From: JBFXAN01 sp050184225 | GTDB lineage: Bacteria; Chloroflexota; Dehalococcoidia; CAUJGQ01 | Length of the DNA: 64,000 nt | Reading direction: 5' to 3' | NCBI GenBank assembly: GCA_050184225.1 | Contig: JBFXAN010000005.1 | Coordinates: 1-64,000 of the forward strand | In this document: piece after piece, positions 16,686 to 25,226 of the stretch | Layout of the letters: the number at the start of each line of letters is the position of its first letter | Position numbering within the stretch: position 1 is the stretch's first letter | Position numbers and translations under genes: made by a program | The notes under the pieces: model-generated | What the model was told of the DNA's origin: nothing | Seen by the model: the letters and a program-made list of their open reading frames with translations, nothing else | Databases searched by the model: none

Positions 16686-18275
16686 CTATGGGCTGTGGCG
16701 TGTGTTCGTGAACCAGCGGCGAACATCGGTAAAGCGGGCGCTGGCATCCGGTCCGGACGCGGGCAAAGACAGCCGGAACTCCTCCCGAACGGCATAGCGC
16801 ACGATCTCGGTAAAGAGGACGATGCTCGGCGCCAGTTCGCGGAATCGCGTCTGGAACGTGCGATAGCGCTCGCGCCGCTGCTCCTCCGAGCCAAGCACCC
16901 GGCCCTCGACCAGCAGCGCGTCCGACTGCTCATCGGCGAAGTTCGCCGGATTGCCACCTGGCTCGCCGCGCAACGAGGAATGCCAGGCGGTGAAGGGATC
17001 GGGGTCGAAACCAGGATCCCAGCCGATCAGGGCCGCCTCATATCGGCGCGGGTTGAGAAAGTCGTCGAGCAATGCCTGGCTTTGCGCGGGGGCCACGGTC
17101 ACACGCGCGCCGATCTGCGACCAGGTGTCCGCTAGGACGCCGGCAATGCCGGTCCAGACCGGCTCGTCGGTGGTCACCAGCGTGAACCGCAATTCCGTGG
17201 TTCCTCGCTGCAAGACGCCGTCCGGTCCGGGTGTCCATCCCGCGCTTTCAAGAAGTTGGCGGGCCAGGTCAAGGTCGGGCGGCGGCGGCTCCTGGCCGTC
17301 ATGTGCCCAGGAGCCGGGGGCAAACGGTACATCCGTGGGCGCGCCGCGGCCGCCGAGCGTCTTCGCGACGAGTGCCCGCCGGTCTACCGCCAGCGACAGC
17401 GCCCGACGCACGGTGTCGGTGGCAAAGAGCGGCGCGTCGTTGTTGAGCATCACGGCCACGTATGCCTGCTCGCTCAGCGGATAGGTGACACGATCGCCGG
17501 TGACGCCCGCCGCACCGAGCACCGTCGCATCGGCGCCCTCACGATCCGCGTCGATCCGCAACTCGATCCCCTCCAGGTACGGCGCTCCGAGATGATACCG
17601 GTCGTATCGGGCCAGCTCCGCCCGATCGCCGTCGAGCGATTGGAGCCGGAACGGGCCGTTACCCACCGGCCGCTGGTTGAACGTGACTGTCGCCAGGTCG
17701 GCCGGTGTCAAGTCCCGGAGCAGATGCTCCGGTAAGAGGCCGAACCCGGCATATGCTGGCAGCGGCGCGTAGGGGGCGGGAAGATCGACCCGAACCCGCC
17801 GCGCGTCCACTCGGCTGACCGTTGCCGGCCGCCAGACATCGGCCAGCCGCTGGTCGGCAACGGCGCCGGCCTGAATCAGCTTGATCGTGAAGAGAACGTC
17901 CTCAACCCGGACCGGCGCGCCGTCGTGCCACGACAGGTCACGGCGGAGGGCAAATGTGAAGCTCCGGCCATCATTCGACACGTCCCACGCTTCGGCGACA
18001 TCGGGAAGCGCCTCGCCGCCTGGGCCTGGACGGGTCAGGCCGGAGAAGACCAGCGCCGCCAGATCGCGCTCAGCCGGCGTGACGGCCAGCAGTGGATTCA
18101 CGCGCTCCACCGGGCCGATGGACGATTCGACCAGCGTGCCGCCTTCGGCGGGCACGAGCTGCCCGTCGTTCCGCCTCGTTGCCAAGAGCACGAAGGCGAG
18201 CAACCCGACGACGGCCAGCACCGCGATGAGGAGCCCTCGGCTTTGAAAAGCGGATCGAGAGAGACGCCGGGCCAT
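16686..18275 (-). CDS. family 5 extracellular solute-binding protein (peptide/nickel ABC)
   Basis: The 529 residues form an oligopeptide-type binding protein tethered by an N-terminal helix (LLIAVLAVVGLLAFVLLA) with no lipobox. Family blocks include VESSIGPVERVNPLL, WDVSNDGRSFTFALRRDLSWHDGAP and VEDVLFTIK. Further on are NQRPVGNGPFRLQS and YVAVMLNNDAP. It starts 5 bases after secG and so belongs to the gatB run, not to a transporter operon; the permease genes at 22785-24704 are the nearest possible partners. Substrate is unknown. Confidence 0.9.
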   Translation of the reverse strand: MARRLSRSAFQSRGLLIAVLAVVGLLAFVLLATRRNDGQLVPAEGGTLVESSIGPVERVNPLLAVTPAERDLAALVFSGLTRPGPGGEALPDVAEAWDVSNDGRSFTFALRRDLSWHDGAPVRVEDVLFTIKLIQAGAVADQRLADVWRPATVSRVDARRVRVDLPAPYAPLPAYAGFGLLPEHLLRDLTPADLATVTFNQRPVGNGPFRLQSLDGDRAELARYDRYHLGAPYLEGIELRIDADREGADATVLGAAGVTGDRVTYPLSEQAYVAVMLNNDAPLFATDTVRRALSLAVDRRALVAKTLGGRGAPTDVPFAPGSWAHDGQEPPPPDLDLARQLLESAGWTPGPDGVLQRGTTELRFTLVTTDEPVWTGIAGVLADTWSQIGARVTVAPAQSQALLDDFLNPRRYEAALIGWDPGFDPDPFTAWHSSLRGEPGGNPANFADEQSDALLVEGRVLGSEEQRRERYRTFQTRFRELAPSIVLFTEIVRYAVREEFRLSLPASGPDASARFTDVRRWFTNTRHSP

Positions 18276-18280
18276 AACGG

Positions 18281-18511
18281 CTACTGCGCGACGCGAACGC
18301 TAAGCAGCGAGATCGCGATAAAGGCGACCGCGAGGACGATCGTGAGATTGAAAAGGGTGCGCTCCACACCCCGTCGGGTCCGGAAGACCGAGGTGGTCTG
18401 ACCGCCGAGCGCCGAGCCAAATCCGGACCCCTTCGCCTGCAGCGTGAGCACGATGATCAGCGCGATCGAGATCAGGATCTGGACAATGTTGAAGGCGGTT
18501 TCAAGTGACAT
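18281..18511 (-). CDS. secG: SecG preprotein translocase subunit
   Basis: The 76 residues have two membrane helices (about 6-24 and 52-72) joined by the conserved loop QAKGSGFGSALGGQTTSVF. SecG supports SecYEG during protein export. It lies between yvcK and the solute-binding protein gene; the 36-base gap after yvcK suggests co-transcription. An Arg-rich second half (RTRRGVER) lies on the cytoplasmic side. Confidence 0.93.
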   Translation of the reverse strand: MSLETAFNIVQILISIALIIVLTLQAKGSGFGSALGGQTTSVFRTRRGVERTLFNLTIVLAVAFIAISLLSVRVAQ

Positions 18512-18547
18512 TCGGGGATTCCTGCGCGCTCGTTCTGCATCCGGAGA

Positions 18548-19912
18548 TTAGGAACCGGAGATGACAGCCTGTGGCAGCCGGTTGGCCGGCTCTCGATCAT
18601 AGTACAGACGGATCAAACCGGCAGCAAGCTTGGCCGGGTCGTGATGGTAGCGTTTGTCCTCGCGGACGACATCTTCCTGTACCACACGGATATGTGGAAT
18701 GCGGTGGGGATCGACGGCGACCGCGCGGGACATCCATTCCTCCGGCAACGTGTCGGCGACGTTGCTGTTCGCGAAGACGTAATCGACCAACCCTCGGCCG
18801 ACGTGTGTTTCGATCGCGCTGATGTGGTCCGCCACGCTGAAACCATCGGTCTCGCCGTGCTGCGTGGCGACGTTGGAGACATAGACTTTGACCGCGTGGG
18901 AGACACGAATCGCATCGCGGATCTCTCGCACCAGCAGATTGGGAAGCACACTCGTGTAGAGCGAGCCGGGACCGATCACGATCATGTCGGCCAGACGGAT
19001 CGCGTCGACCGCCTCCGGGTAGGCGTGGGCGTGCTCGGGACGAATGTAGAGCTGATCGATGCGCTTACCCTGGTGGGTGATGTTGGATTCGCCCCAGACG
19101 ACGCCACCGTCGTCGAACTTGGCGCCGAGCTGCACGTCGGCGGTGGTCGAGGGGACGATCTGGCCGCGAACGGCGAGGACGCGGCTGGTGGCGCGCACCG
19201 CCTCTTCGAAGTTGCCCCCCATCAGATCGGTGAGCGCGGCGATGAAGAGGTTGCCAAATGAGTGACCGCCGAGGCCGGTCCCCTTCTCGAAGCGATACTG
19301 AAAGAGGGAGCGCATCAACGGCTCTGTCTCGGCCAGCGCGGCGATGCAGTTGCGCACATCGCCGGGCGGCAGCATGCCCATGTCTTCGCGCAGGCGACCG
19401 GAGGAGCCGCCGTCGTCGCCGACGGTCACCACGGCGGTGAGGTTGCCCGTGTGTTCTTTGAGTCCGAGGAGCAACTGCGAGAGACCGGTGCCGCCGCCGA
19501 TCGCGACGATGCGCGGTCCTCGGCTGCGGAAGCGGGCGTTGTAGACCAGGTCAACCATCCGGTCGGTGCGGCCCGGCAGCATGACGGCGGAGAGCAGCGA
19601 TCGATTCAGGTGCCAGACGGCGAAGAAGATCATGCCGAGCGACACGCACATGAAGAGGATGCCGCGCACGAACCGCGGGAAGAATTGGAGCGTCAGGTAG
19701 TAAAAGGCGCCGGGGAAGGTATAGGTGACGTACACCTCGCGCAGCAGATAGGCAATGCCGAGGCCCATCACCGCGACGCCGAGCAACAGCAGGGCGAGCC
19801 AGCGCTTGACATGCATGCCCGGATAGAGCCACTTGAGCACGCTGCGGTCCGGCCGGCCGAACGCGCGCATCGAGCGGAGTGAGCCGTTTCGCCTCGGTGA
19901 CCCCGATGCCAT
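18548..19912 (-). CDS. yvcK: gluconeogenesis factor YvcK/CofD-like with N-terminal membrane segment
   Basis: The YvcK core starts near residue 134 with VAIGGGTGLSQLLLGLKEH, followed by TVGDDGGSSGRLREDMGMLPPGD and GLGGHSFGNLFIAAL. Further blocks are MIVIGPGSLYTSVLPNL and YVSNVATQHGETDGF. YvcK binds UDP-sugars and is needed for normal cell shape on gluconeogenic carbon sources. The N-terminal 120 residues add two or three membrane helices (such as WLALLLLGVAVMGLGIAYLL), a layout seen in some Chloroflexota and actinobacterial members. Its ATG overlaps the gatB stop by one base (TAATG), so translation is probably coupled. It is not an F420 CofD, because the membrane part and the core sequence are YvcK-like. 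Confidence 0.92.
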   Translation of the reverse strand: MASGSPRRNGSLRSMRAFGRPDRSVLKWLYPGMHVKRWLALLLLGVAVMGLGIAYLLREVYVTYTFPGAFYYLTLQFFPRFVRGILFMCVSLGMIFFAVWHLNRSLLSAVMLPGRTDRMVDLVYNARFRSRGPRIVAIGGGTGLSQLLLGLKEHTGNLTAVVTVGDDGGSSGRLREDMGMLPPGDVRNCIAALAETEPLMRSLFQYRFEKGTGLGGHSFGNLFIAALTDLMGGNFEEAVRATSRVLAVRGQIVPSTTADVQLGAKFDDGGVVWGESNITHQGKRIDQLYIRPEHAHAYPEAVDAIRLADMIVIGPGSLYTSVLPNLLVREIRDAIRVSHAVKVYVSNVATQHGETDGFSVADHISAIETHVGRGLVDYVFANSNVADTLPEEWMSRAVAVDPHRIPHIRVVQEDVVREDKRYHHDPAKLAAGLIRLYYDREPANRLPQAVISGS

Positions 19913-21384
19913 TACGCGGACTCCAGCTTCGACTGGAGCAGCGCGCGCACGCGATCGGCGGCATATCGCCCCTTGGTTTCCCCCATCACCCGCCCGATCA
20001 GCGCCTGAATCGCGGTGGACTTTCCCCCGCGGTAGTCAGCCACCGGTTTGGGATTGCTCGCAATCACGCGGTCGACGATGCTCTCAAGCTCTGAGTCGTC
20101 ACCGGTTTGGGAAAGGCCGAGGCCGGCCGCTACCTGCTCCGGGGCGGCGCCGGTGCGATACATCTGCTCGAAGACGGACTTTGCCGCCGTCGACGTCAGC
20201 GTCCCGGACTCGACCATCGTCACCAGGGCGGCCAGCGCCGCCGGGGTGATGGCTACGTCCTCGATGTCCTTGCCGTCCGCGTTCTGGAACCGCGCCATTT
20301 CGCCGAGCATCCAGTTGGCCACGGCCTTCGCCCGCTTTGCCGGATCATCGGTGGCGCCAGCGGCACGTTCGAAGTAGGCGGCACGGGGCGCTGTCTCGGC
20401 GAGGAGGCCGGCGTCATAGGCGTTGAGGCCGTACTGCTCCATGAGACGGTGTTTCCGCGCCTCCGGCAGCTCCGGCAGCCGCGCGCGCAGCGACTCGACC
20501 CACGCGCGCGTCAGCGTGAACGGCGGCAGGTCCGGCTCGGGGAAATAGCGATAGTCGTGGGCGAACTCCTTGCTCCGCTGGCTGACCGTGCGGCCCTCGG
20601 TGTCGAGCCAGCCGCGGGTTTCCTGGCCGATCGTCTGACCGCTGTCCAGGGCGGCGGCCTGGCGCTCAACCTCGAACTTGAGCGCCCGCTCGACCGAGCG
20701 AAAGCTGTTCATGTTCTTGATCTCGACCTTGGTGCCGAAGGCGCTCGCGCCGCGGCGTCGCAGCGAGACGTTGGCATCACAGCGGAAGTTGCCCTCTTCC
20801 ATGTTGGCCTTGCTGACGCCGATCGCGCGGAGGATGCCGCGTAGCTTGACCAGATACTCGCGCGCCTCCTCCGGCGAGCGCATGTCCGGCTCGGAGACGA
20901 TCTCCATCAGGGGCACGCCGGAGCGGTTGATGTCGACCAGGCTGTAGCCGTCGCCGAAGGACTCGTCTTCGTGACGCATCCGCGCTGTGTCCTCTTCGAG
21001 GTGTACGCGGGTGATGCCGACCCGCTTCGGCTCGCCGTCGACCTCGACCTCAAGCCAGCCGTTGACGCAGAAGGGTAAATCGTACTGGGAGATCTGATAG
21101 CCCTTCATCAGGTCGGGGTAGTGGTAGTTCTTGCGGTCGAACTTGGCGTGTTCGGGGATCTCGCAGTTGAGGGCGAGGCCGGTCATCACCGTGTTCTCGA
21201 CGGCGAGCCGGTTGGCGACGGGCATCGTTCCGGGCATCCCCAGACAGATCGGGCAAAGGTGCGTGTTTTCCGGCGCGCCACTCTCGTCCGAGCTACAACC
21301 ACAGAACATTTTGGATTGGGTGAGGATCTGGCAATGGACTTCGAGGCCGATGACGGTCTCGTAGTCGACGGCAGTCTGTGTCAT
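19912..21384 (-). CDS. gatB: Asp/Glu-tRNA(Asn/Gln) amidotransferase subunit B
   Basis: GatB carries the kinase/transamidation site of GatCAB, which converts Glu-tRNA(Gln) and Asp-tRNA(Asn). The 490 residues fit. The N-terminal VIGLEVHCQILTQSKMFCGC and HLCPICLGMPG supply the zinc Cys residues. FDRKNYHYPDLMKGYQISQ, DINRSGVPLMEIVSEPD and NMEEGNFRCDANVSLR complete the catalytic cradle, and the C-terminal YqeY-like domain ends VMGETKGRYAADRVRALLQ. It is the first gene of the seven-gene run ending in rlmN. gatA and gatC are not in the window. Confidence 0.97.
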   Translation of the reverse strand: MTQTAVDYETVIGLEVHCQILTQSKMFCGCSSDESGAPENTHLCPICLGMPGTMPVANRLAVENTVMTGLALNCEIPEHAKFDRKNYHYPDLMKGYQISQYDLPFCVNGWLEVEVDGEPKRVGITRVHLEEDTARMRHEDESFGDGYSLVDINRSGVPLMEIVSEPDMRSPEEAREYLVKLRGILRAIGVSKANMEEGNFRCDANVSLRRRGASAFGTKVEIKNMNSFRSVERALKFEVERQAAALDSGQTIGQETRGWLDTEGRTVSQRSKEFAHDYRYFPEPDLPPFTLTRAWVESLRARLPELPEARKHRLMEQYGLNAYDAGLLAETAPRAAYFERAAGATDDPAKRAKAVANWMLGEMARFQNADGKDIEDVAITPAALAALVTMVESGTLTSTAAKSVFEQMYRTGAAPEQVAAGLGLSQTGDDSELESIVDRVIASNPKPVADYRGGKSTAIQALIGRVMGETKGRYAADRVRALLQSKLESA

Positions 21385-21673
21385 GTGCGTGCTCCGAGGT
21401 CAGTATACCCGGCGCTGAGGGCGGATGGTTGATGTTGAATTTTTTCCGCGGCGGCGATCAGATTCGATTTCTCTGGTTGTTTCAGTGCTCTAGGTTCGGC
21501 GGACCGGCCGCATGTTGGTTGTTCTGCATGGTTGTTCCTCTTGGCGGCTCGGGCAGCTCGCAGCGTGATTCGATCAGCCGGCCGATGCGGGTGCCGATCC
21601 CACCGCGATGACCGTACCGGCAGAGTCGCCGCGAGTCTAGCGAACGTGTGTTCTGGCGGTCAACGGCGAAGCG

Positions 21674-22021
21674 TCACTGCGGCCGCAGAGCGGCGGCGAT
21701 GTCGCCGAAGAACTGGGCGCGGTTGATGACGAGGTCACAGCCGGCGGCGCGGGCGGCACGGGCCTGGTCCGGGTCGGTGTGGCGATAGACGGCGATGATC
21801 CGGGCAGCGGGGTTCGACTGCCGCAGCTGTTGGACCGCAGCGACTGGAGGGAGCGGCGACGAGGCAACGTCGATGACGACGATGTCGGCGGACGTGCCGT
21901 CGATCGCGGCGGCGGACTCGGCGGTCACCGATACGAATCCCAGTGCCGTCGCGGTGTCCGCGATGCGCACCGAGCTCATGAGGTCCGTCGATATGACAAG
22001 GAGGGAGGGATGTGCAGTCAT
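21674..22021 (-). CDS. degenerate response-regulator receiver domain
   Basis: A 115-residue stand-alone CheY-like domain. The possible phospho-acceptor Asp is in ADIVVIDVASSP and the final strand-loop is CDLVINRAQFF, where Asn replaces the conserved Lys. The N-terminal acidic pair is reduced to STD. So phosphorylation in the usual way is doubtful. It starts just upstream, in transcriptional terms downstream, of the tRNA-Leu gene at 22040. It has no output domain. Moderate confidence that it is a real gene because the receiver pattern is continuous over its length. The region 21385-21673 between it and gatB shows no gene. Confidence 0.6.
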   Translation of the reverse strand: MTAHPSLLVISTDLMSSVRIADTATALGFVSVTAESAAAIDGTSADIVVIDVASSPLPPVAAVQQLRQSNPAARIIAVYRHTDPDQARAARAAGCDLVINRAQFFGDIAAALRPQ

Positions 22022-22039
22022 CAGTCATATCGGATCGGG

Positions 22040-22120
22040 TAGGGGGAGGGGGACTCGAACCCCCACGTCTCTCGACCCGGCATTTTATGTGCCGTGCGTC
22101 TGCCGTTCCGCCATCCCCCC
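22040..22120 (-). tRNA. tRNA-Leu(TAA) with A at position 33
   Basis: An 81-base class II tRNA. Acceptor GGGGGGA pairs with TCCCCCT, and the anticodon stem is CGGCA/TGCCG. The loop CATAAAA gives anticodon TAA; the variable arm is GTC-GAGA-GAC, and the T-arm is GGGGG-TTCGAGT-CCCCC. Base 33 is A (22088), where U is nearly universal. CCA is not encoded. It is the last gene of the reverse-strand tRNA cluster. Confidence 0.85.
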
Positions 22121-22125
22121 GAGCG

Positions 22126-22200
22126 GCGGCAATCGGCAATGGGCAGTCGGCAATCGAGATACGCGCTCACCATTGCCGACTGCCCATTGCCGATTGCCGC
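22126..22200. repeat. palindromic repeat (family B), copy 1
   Basis: Perfect 29-bp arms (22126-22154 and 22172-22200) built of GGCAATCGGCAATGGG-type sequence, with a 17-base loop. It lies between tRNA-Leu(TAA) and tRNA-Cys and resembles a small mobile palindrome or REP-like element. Confidence 0.85.
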
Positions 22201-22205
22201 TGTCT

Positions 22206-22279
22206 TGGAGGCGCCGACCGGATTCGAACCGGTGATCAGGGTTTTGCAGACCCATGCCTTACCACTTGGCCACGGCGCC
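22206..22279 (-). tRNA. tRNA-Cys(GCA)
   Basis: A 74-base gene with CCA encoded. Acceptor GGCGCCG/CGGCGCC, anticodon loop CTGCAAA (GCA), T-loop TTCGAAT and discriminator T, the Cys identity base. Confidence 0.96.
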
Positions 22280-22292
22280 GAACCAACAGGTA

Positions 22293-22402
22293 GCTGTTAG
22301 CGATTAGCCCGTAGCCGTTAGCGGATTGCTCTCAGCTTCCGGAACCATATGGTTACGAGGCTGGACCTGACCGCTCATGGCTAACGGCTAATCGCTAACA
22401 GC
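22293..22402. repeat. palindromic repeat (family C), copy 1
   Basis: GCTGTTAGCGATTAGC near 22293 is the complement of GCTAATCGCTAACAGC ending at 22402, with imperfect extension inward and an unrelated centre of about 55 bases. The same words recur at 58815-58930. Confidence 0.75.
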
Positions 22403-22408
22403 GTTCCT

Positions 22409-22493
22409 TGGTGCCGAGGATGAGATTTGAACTCATACGCCTTGCGGCACCGCCCCCTCAAGACGGCGTGTCTGCCTATTCCACCACCTCGGC
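22409..22493 (-). tRNA. tRNA-Leu(GAG)
   Basis: An 85-base class II tRNA with CCA encoded. Acceptor GCCGAGG/CCTCGGC, anticodon loop TTGAGGG (GAG), long variable arm, T-loop TTCAAAT. Confidence 0.94.
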
Positions 22494-22515
22494 AAGTGGC
22501 GTGCACCTATACTTG

Positions 22516-22521
22516 AGTATA
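22516..22521 (-). promoter_or_regulatory. -10 element before tRNA-Leu(GAG)
   Basis: TATACT on the reverse strand, 22 bases before the tRNA, with a possible TTGATC 15 bases further upstream. It lies in a short palindrome, TATACTTGAGTATA. Confidence 0.4.
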
Positions 22522-22567
22522 CCAAGCGTGGCGCACGATCAACCGCCGGCTGTGGACGGCGGTTCGG

Positions 22568-22640
22568 CAGGAGTGGAGGGACTCGAACCCCCGACCGGCG
22601 GTTTTGGAGACCGCTGCTCTTCCAGCTGAGCTACACTCCT
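22568..22640 (-). tRNA. tRNA-Trp(CCA)
   Basis: A 73-base cloverleaf with acceptor AGGAGTG/CACTCCT, anticodon loop CTCCAAA (CCA) and discriminator G, as expected for Trp. The 3' CCA is not encoded. First gene of the cluster. Confidence 0.95.
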
Positions 22641-22659
22641 CGGCAGCATTTGGACTTCT

Positions 22660-22665
22660 AGTATA
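22660..22665 (-). promoter_or_regulatory. -10 element before tRNA-Trp
   Basis: TATACT on the reverse strand, 19 bases before the tRNA. The only -35-like TTGCCG lies inside the family B repeat at a 19-base spacing, so the repeat may supply part of this promoter. Confidence 0.4.
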
Positions 22666-22675
22666 GCAGGTCCCC

Positions 22676-22753
22676 GGCGGCAATCGGCAATGGGCGGTCG
22701 GCAGTAGGGTTCCGCACTCACCACTGCCGACTGCCCATTGCCGATTGCCGCCG
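22676..22753. repeat. palindromic repeat (family B), copy 2
   Basis: Arms of about 31 bases with one mismatch, made of the same GGCAATCGGCAATGGGC words as copy 1. It separates the tRNA cluster from the ABC permease operon. Confidence 0.85.
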
Positions 22754-22784
22754 AAGGAGCGGAGCCGAGGCACCGCTCCTTCGG

Positions 22785-23750
22785 CTATCTGCTGCCGCGC
22801 AGGCGGGGGTCGAGCACATCGCGGAGGGCGTCGCCGAGCATATTGAAGCCGAAGACGGCGAGCGCGATCGCGAGGCCGGGCCAGACGCTGAGCAGTGGCT
22901 CGCGGGTGATGAACGCGCGGCCGATGCCGCTCAGCATACCGCCCCACGCCGGCACCGGTGGCGGAATGCCAAAGCCGAGGAAGCTCAAGGAGGATTCGGC
23001 GAGGATGGCCGCGCCAAGCTGCACGGTGGTGAGGATGAGGAGCGTTGGAAAGATGTTCGGCAGGATGTAGCGGAGGAGAATGCGGCTGTCGGTCGCGCCG
23101 ATGGCCCGCGCCGCCTCAATGTACTGGTTGTTCTTGATCGAGATCACCGAACCGCGCACCACCCGGCTGGCGCCGAAGGAGAAGAGGATGCCGAGCGCGA
23201 TCACGATGTACAGACCGCGTTGCGCCGATGGGTCGAGCGAAACCGGCCCGATAGCCAGCGCTTCCTCCGGTCGCGGGAACAAGGCGGTGAAGGTGATCAG
23301 GAGGATCAGGTTCGGGAAGGCGATCAAGATGTCGACGAACCGTTGAATGACGAGGTCGACTCCCTTGCCATAGAAGCCGGTGACAATGCCGACGGTGCTC
23401 GCCAGCAGTCCGGCGACGAAGACAACGCCAAAGCCGACCAGGACGGAGACGCGCGCGCCGTAGACGATGCGGCTGAAGATGTCGCGGCCGAGGTCGTCGG
23501 TGCCGAGGAAGTGCTCGGCAGAGGGCTTTTGGAAGCGATTGCGGATGTTCTGCTGTTCGAACGAATGGGTGGCGATCAGGGGCGCGAAGATCGCCGAGAT
23601 GAAGAGGATGGCGACGATCACCAATCCGATCCCGCCCAGGGGTTTGCGCCGCATGAACTTCCAGACCGCGAGGGCAGGGCCGAGGATCGGTCCCCGGTTC
23701 GCACGCGGTCGAAGGGTCTCTAACGAGCCGGCCTGTGTTGTCGCGCTCAT
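22785..23750 (-). CDS. peptide/nickel-type ABC transporter permease (DppC-like)
   Basis: A 321-residue inner-membrane permease with about six helices. The N-terminal cytoplasmic segment leads into KPLGGIGLVIVAILFISAIF. The signature loop EAARAIGATDSRILLRYILPN contacts the ATPase, and the C-terminal end FNMLGDALRDVLDPRLRGS is typical of DppC/OppC. LGTDDLGRDIFSRIVYG is the family block near residue 85. It lies 9 bases after the DppB-like gene, in the same operon. No ATPase genes follow, because the tRNA cluster comes next; those subunits and the binding protein must be elsewhere (16686-18275 is a candidate). Confidence 0.94.
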   Translation of the reverse strand: MSATTQAGSLETLRPRANRGPILGPALAVWKFMRRKPLGGIGLVIVAILFISAIFAPLIATHSFEQQNIRNRFQKPSAEHFLGTDDLGRDIFSRIVYGARVSVLVGFGVVFVAGLLASTVGIVTGFYGKGVDLVIQRFVDILIAFPNLILLITFTALFPRPEEALAIGPVSLDPSAQRGLYIVIALGILFSFGASRVVRGSVISIKNNQYIEAARAIGATDSRILLRYILPNIFPTLLILTTVQLGAAILAESSLSFLGFGIPPPVPAWGGMLSGIGRAFITREPLLSVWPGLAIALAVFGFNMLGDALRDVLDPRLRGSR

Positions 23751-23759
23751 TGGTTCCTC

Positions 23760-24704
23760 CTACGAATAGCGCACGCGCGGATCGAGAACCGAGTAGCTCA
23801 CGTCCACCACGACGTTTGTGAGTACGACCACCGTGGCGATGACGAGGTTGACGCCCTGGATGATCGGGTAGTCACGCTGGTTGATCGCGGTCACCAGATA
23901 GCGGCCGATGCCTGGCACGTTGAAGATCGTCTCGACGATGACCGATCCACCGACGAGGATCGGTACCTGCAGACCGATCACCGTGATTACGGGAATGAAG
24001 GCATTGCGGATTGCATGGCGGGCGATGATCGTCCGCTCTTTGAGACCCTTCGACCAGGCGGTCCGAATGTAGTCCTGGCGCATGACTTCCAGCATCTGCG
24101 TGCGCGAGAGGCGCATGACCGTGCCGGAGAGCGCCGCACCGAGCAACAGGGCCGGAATCAGGGTGATCGTCAGATTCTCAGATGGGGATTCCAGGAATGA
24201 CTTGTACGTGAGCGGCGGCGCCCAGCCGAAGTACTTGCCGCCGTAGGCGATGATCAGCGTCCCCAGCCAGAAGGACGGCAGCGAGAGCCACGCGATCGCC
24301 GAGCTGCGGGCGATGTAGTCGATGAAGGAATCCTGCCGGATCGCCGAGATGATGCCGATCGGCAGGGCGATGAGCAGGCCGATGATCATCGCCATGATGC
24401 CAAGCTGCATGGTCACGGGCAGGCGCGTCTTGATGTCGTCCATCACCGATCGGCGGTTCTGGAAGCCTTCGCCCAGGTCGCCCTGGAAGACGCCGCCGAT
24501 CCAATCGGCGTATTGCACCGGCCAGGGCCGATCGAGTCCCAGCGATTCTTCGATCGCGGCCGACTGCTCCTCCGTACATCCCTCGGCGCAGAACGCTGCT
24601 GCTGCGCCGCCAGGAATGAAACGGACCAGCAACGAGACAAAGATCGTGACACCCAACAACGTGGGTATCACCAGCAGCAAACGCTGGAGTATATACCGCC
24701 CCAT
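23760..24704 (-). CDS. peptide/nickel-type ABC transporter permease (DppB-like)
   Basis: A 314-residue permease starting MGRYILQRLLLVIPTLLGV, the classic DppB opening, with an IESLGLDRPWPVQY-like region, the EAA loop (YIRTAWSKGLKERTIIARHA) and the ending DVSYSVLDPRVRYS. The periplasmic loop has two Cys residues (FCAEGCTEEQ) that could form a disulfide. GGAGAGG precedes the ATG. It is the first gene of the two-gene operon. Confidence 0.94.
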   Translation of the reverse strand: MGRYILQRLLLVIPTLLGVTIFVSLLVRFIPGGAAAAFCAEGCTEEQSAAIEESLGLDRPWPVQYADWIGGVFQGDLGEGFQNRRSVMDDIKTRLPVTMQLGIMAMIIGLLIALPIGIISAIRQDSFIDYIARSSAIAWLSLPSFWLGTLIIAYGGKYFGWAPPLTYKSFLESPSENLTITLIPALLLGAALSGTVMRLSRTQMLEVMRQDYIRTAWSKGLKERTIIARHAIRNAFIPVITVIGLQVPILVGGSVIVETIFNVPGIGRYLVTAINQRDYPIIQGVNLVIATVVVLTNVVVDVSYSVLDPRVRYS

Positions 24705-25226
24705 GGACCTCTCCGCTCCCTTGTTTCTACCTGGGCAACCAGTTTTCGATGTGGATTGTGTGTTCCGCTAGTGTCGTTTCCTCGTTTATCCAGAATACCT
24801 GTAATCGACTGGTCGGGACACGATTGCCGGATGAATCACTCGCCGGAACCACGGACCAGACGTACCACCAACCACCTGTTCGGTTAGATGTACCGCGTTT
24901 GCCGTCTTTGAGGGAAGCCTAATTTCGACCAATCCAAGCACACGATCCGGGGTCAGCCTTCCCACAGACGGCATCACACCGGAATATGCTCTCCAGCCGG
25001 CAGACGTGCGGGATGATACCATGCATCATCGCCGGCCATCGACACCCGCTCCTGTACGTCCGCTCGGCGGATGAATACCCTGGTACTATCGCGCTGGCGC
25101 CGCATATGCTCGAACGCCTGTCAGGTTCCGATATGGTCAAGTGATAGTCAGTGTAGAGAAGCGCAAACAATTCGACAAGGCTGAGCGATCGCTCAGGTTG
25201 AGACGAGGCTTGACTGGTCCAGCGCG
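24705..25226. other. intergenic region of about 520 bases, no gene recognised
   Basis: The divergent upstream regions of the permease operon and the D,D-carboxypeptidase. GC content is lower than in the flanks. Short frames occur on the reverse strand near 24800-25260 without family motifs or good start sites. No known riboswitch pattern was seen by eye. Confidence 0.5.

Noticed and set aside
22126..22753. CRISPR array
   Set aside because: The repeats here are a few long palindromes with no regular spacing or unique spacers; no cas gene is nearby.
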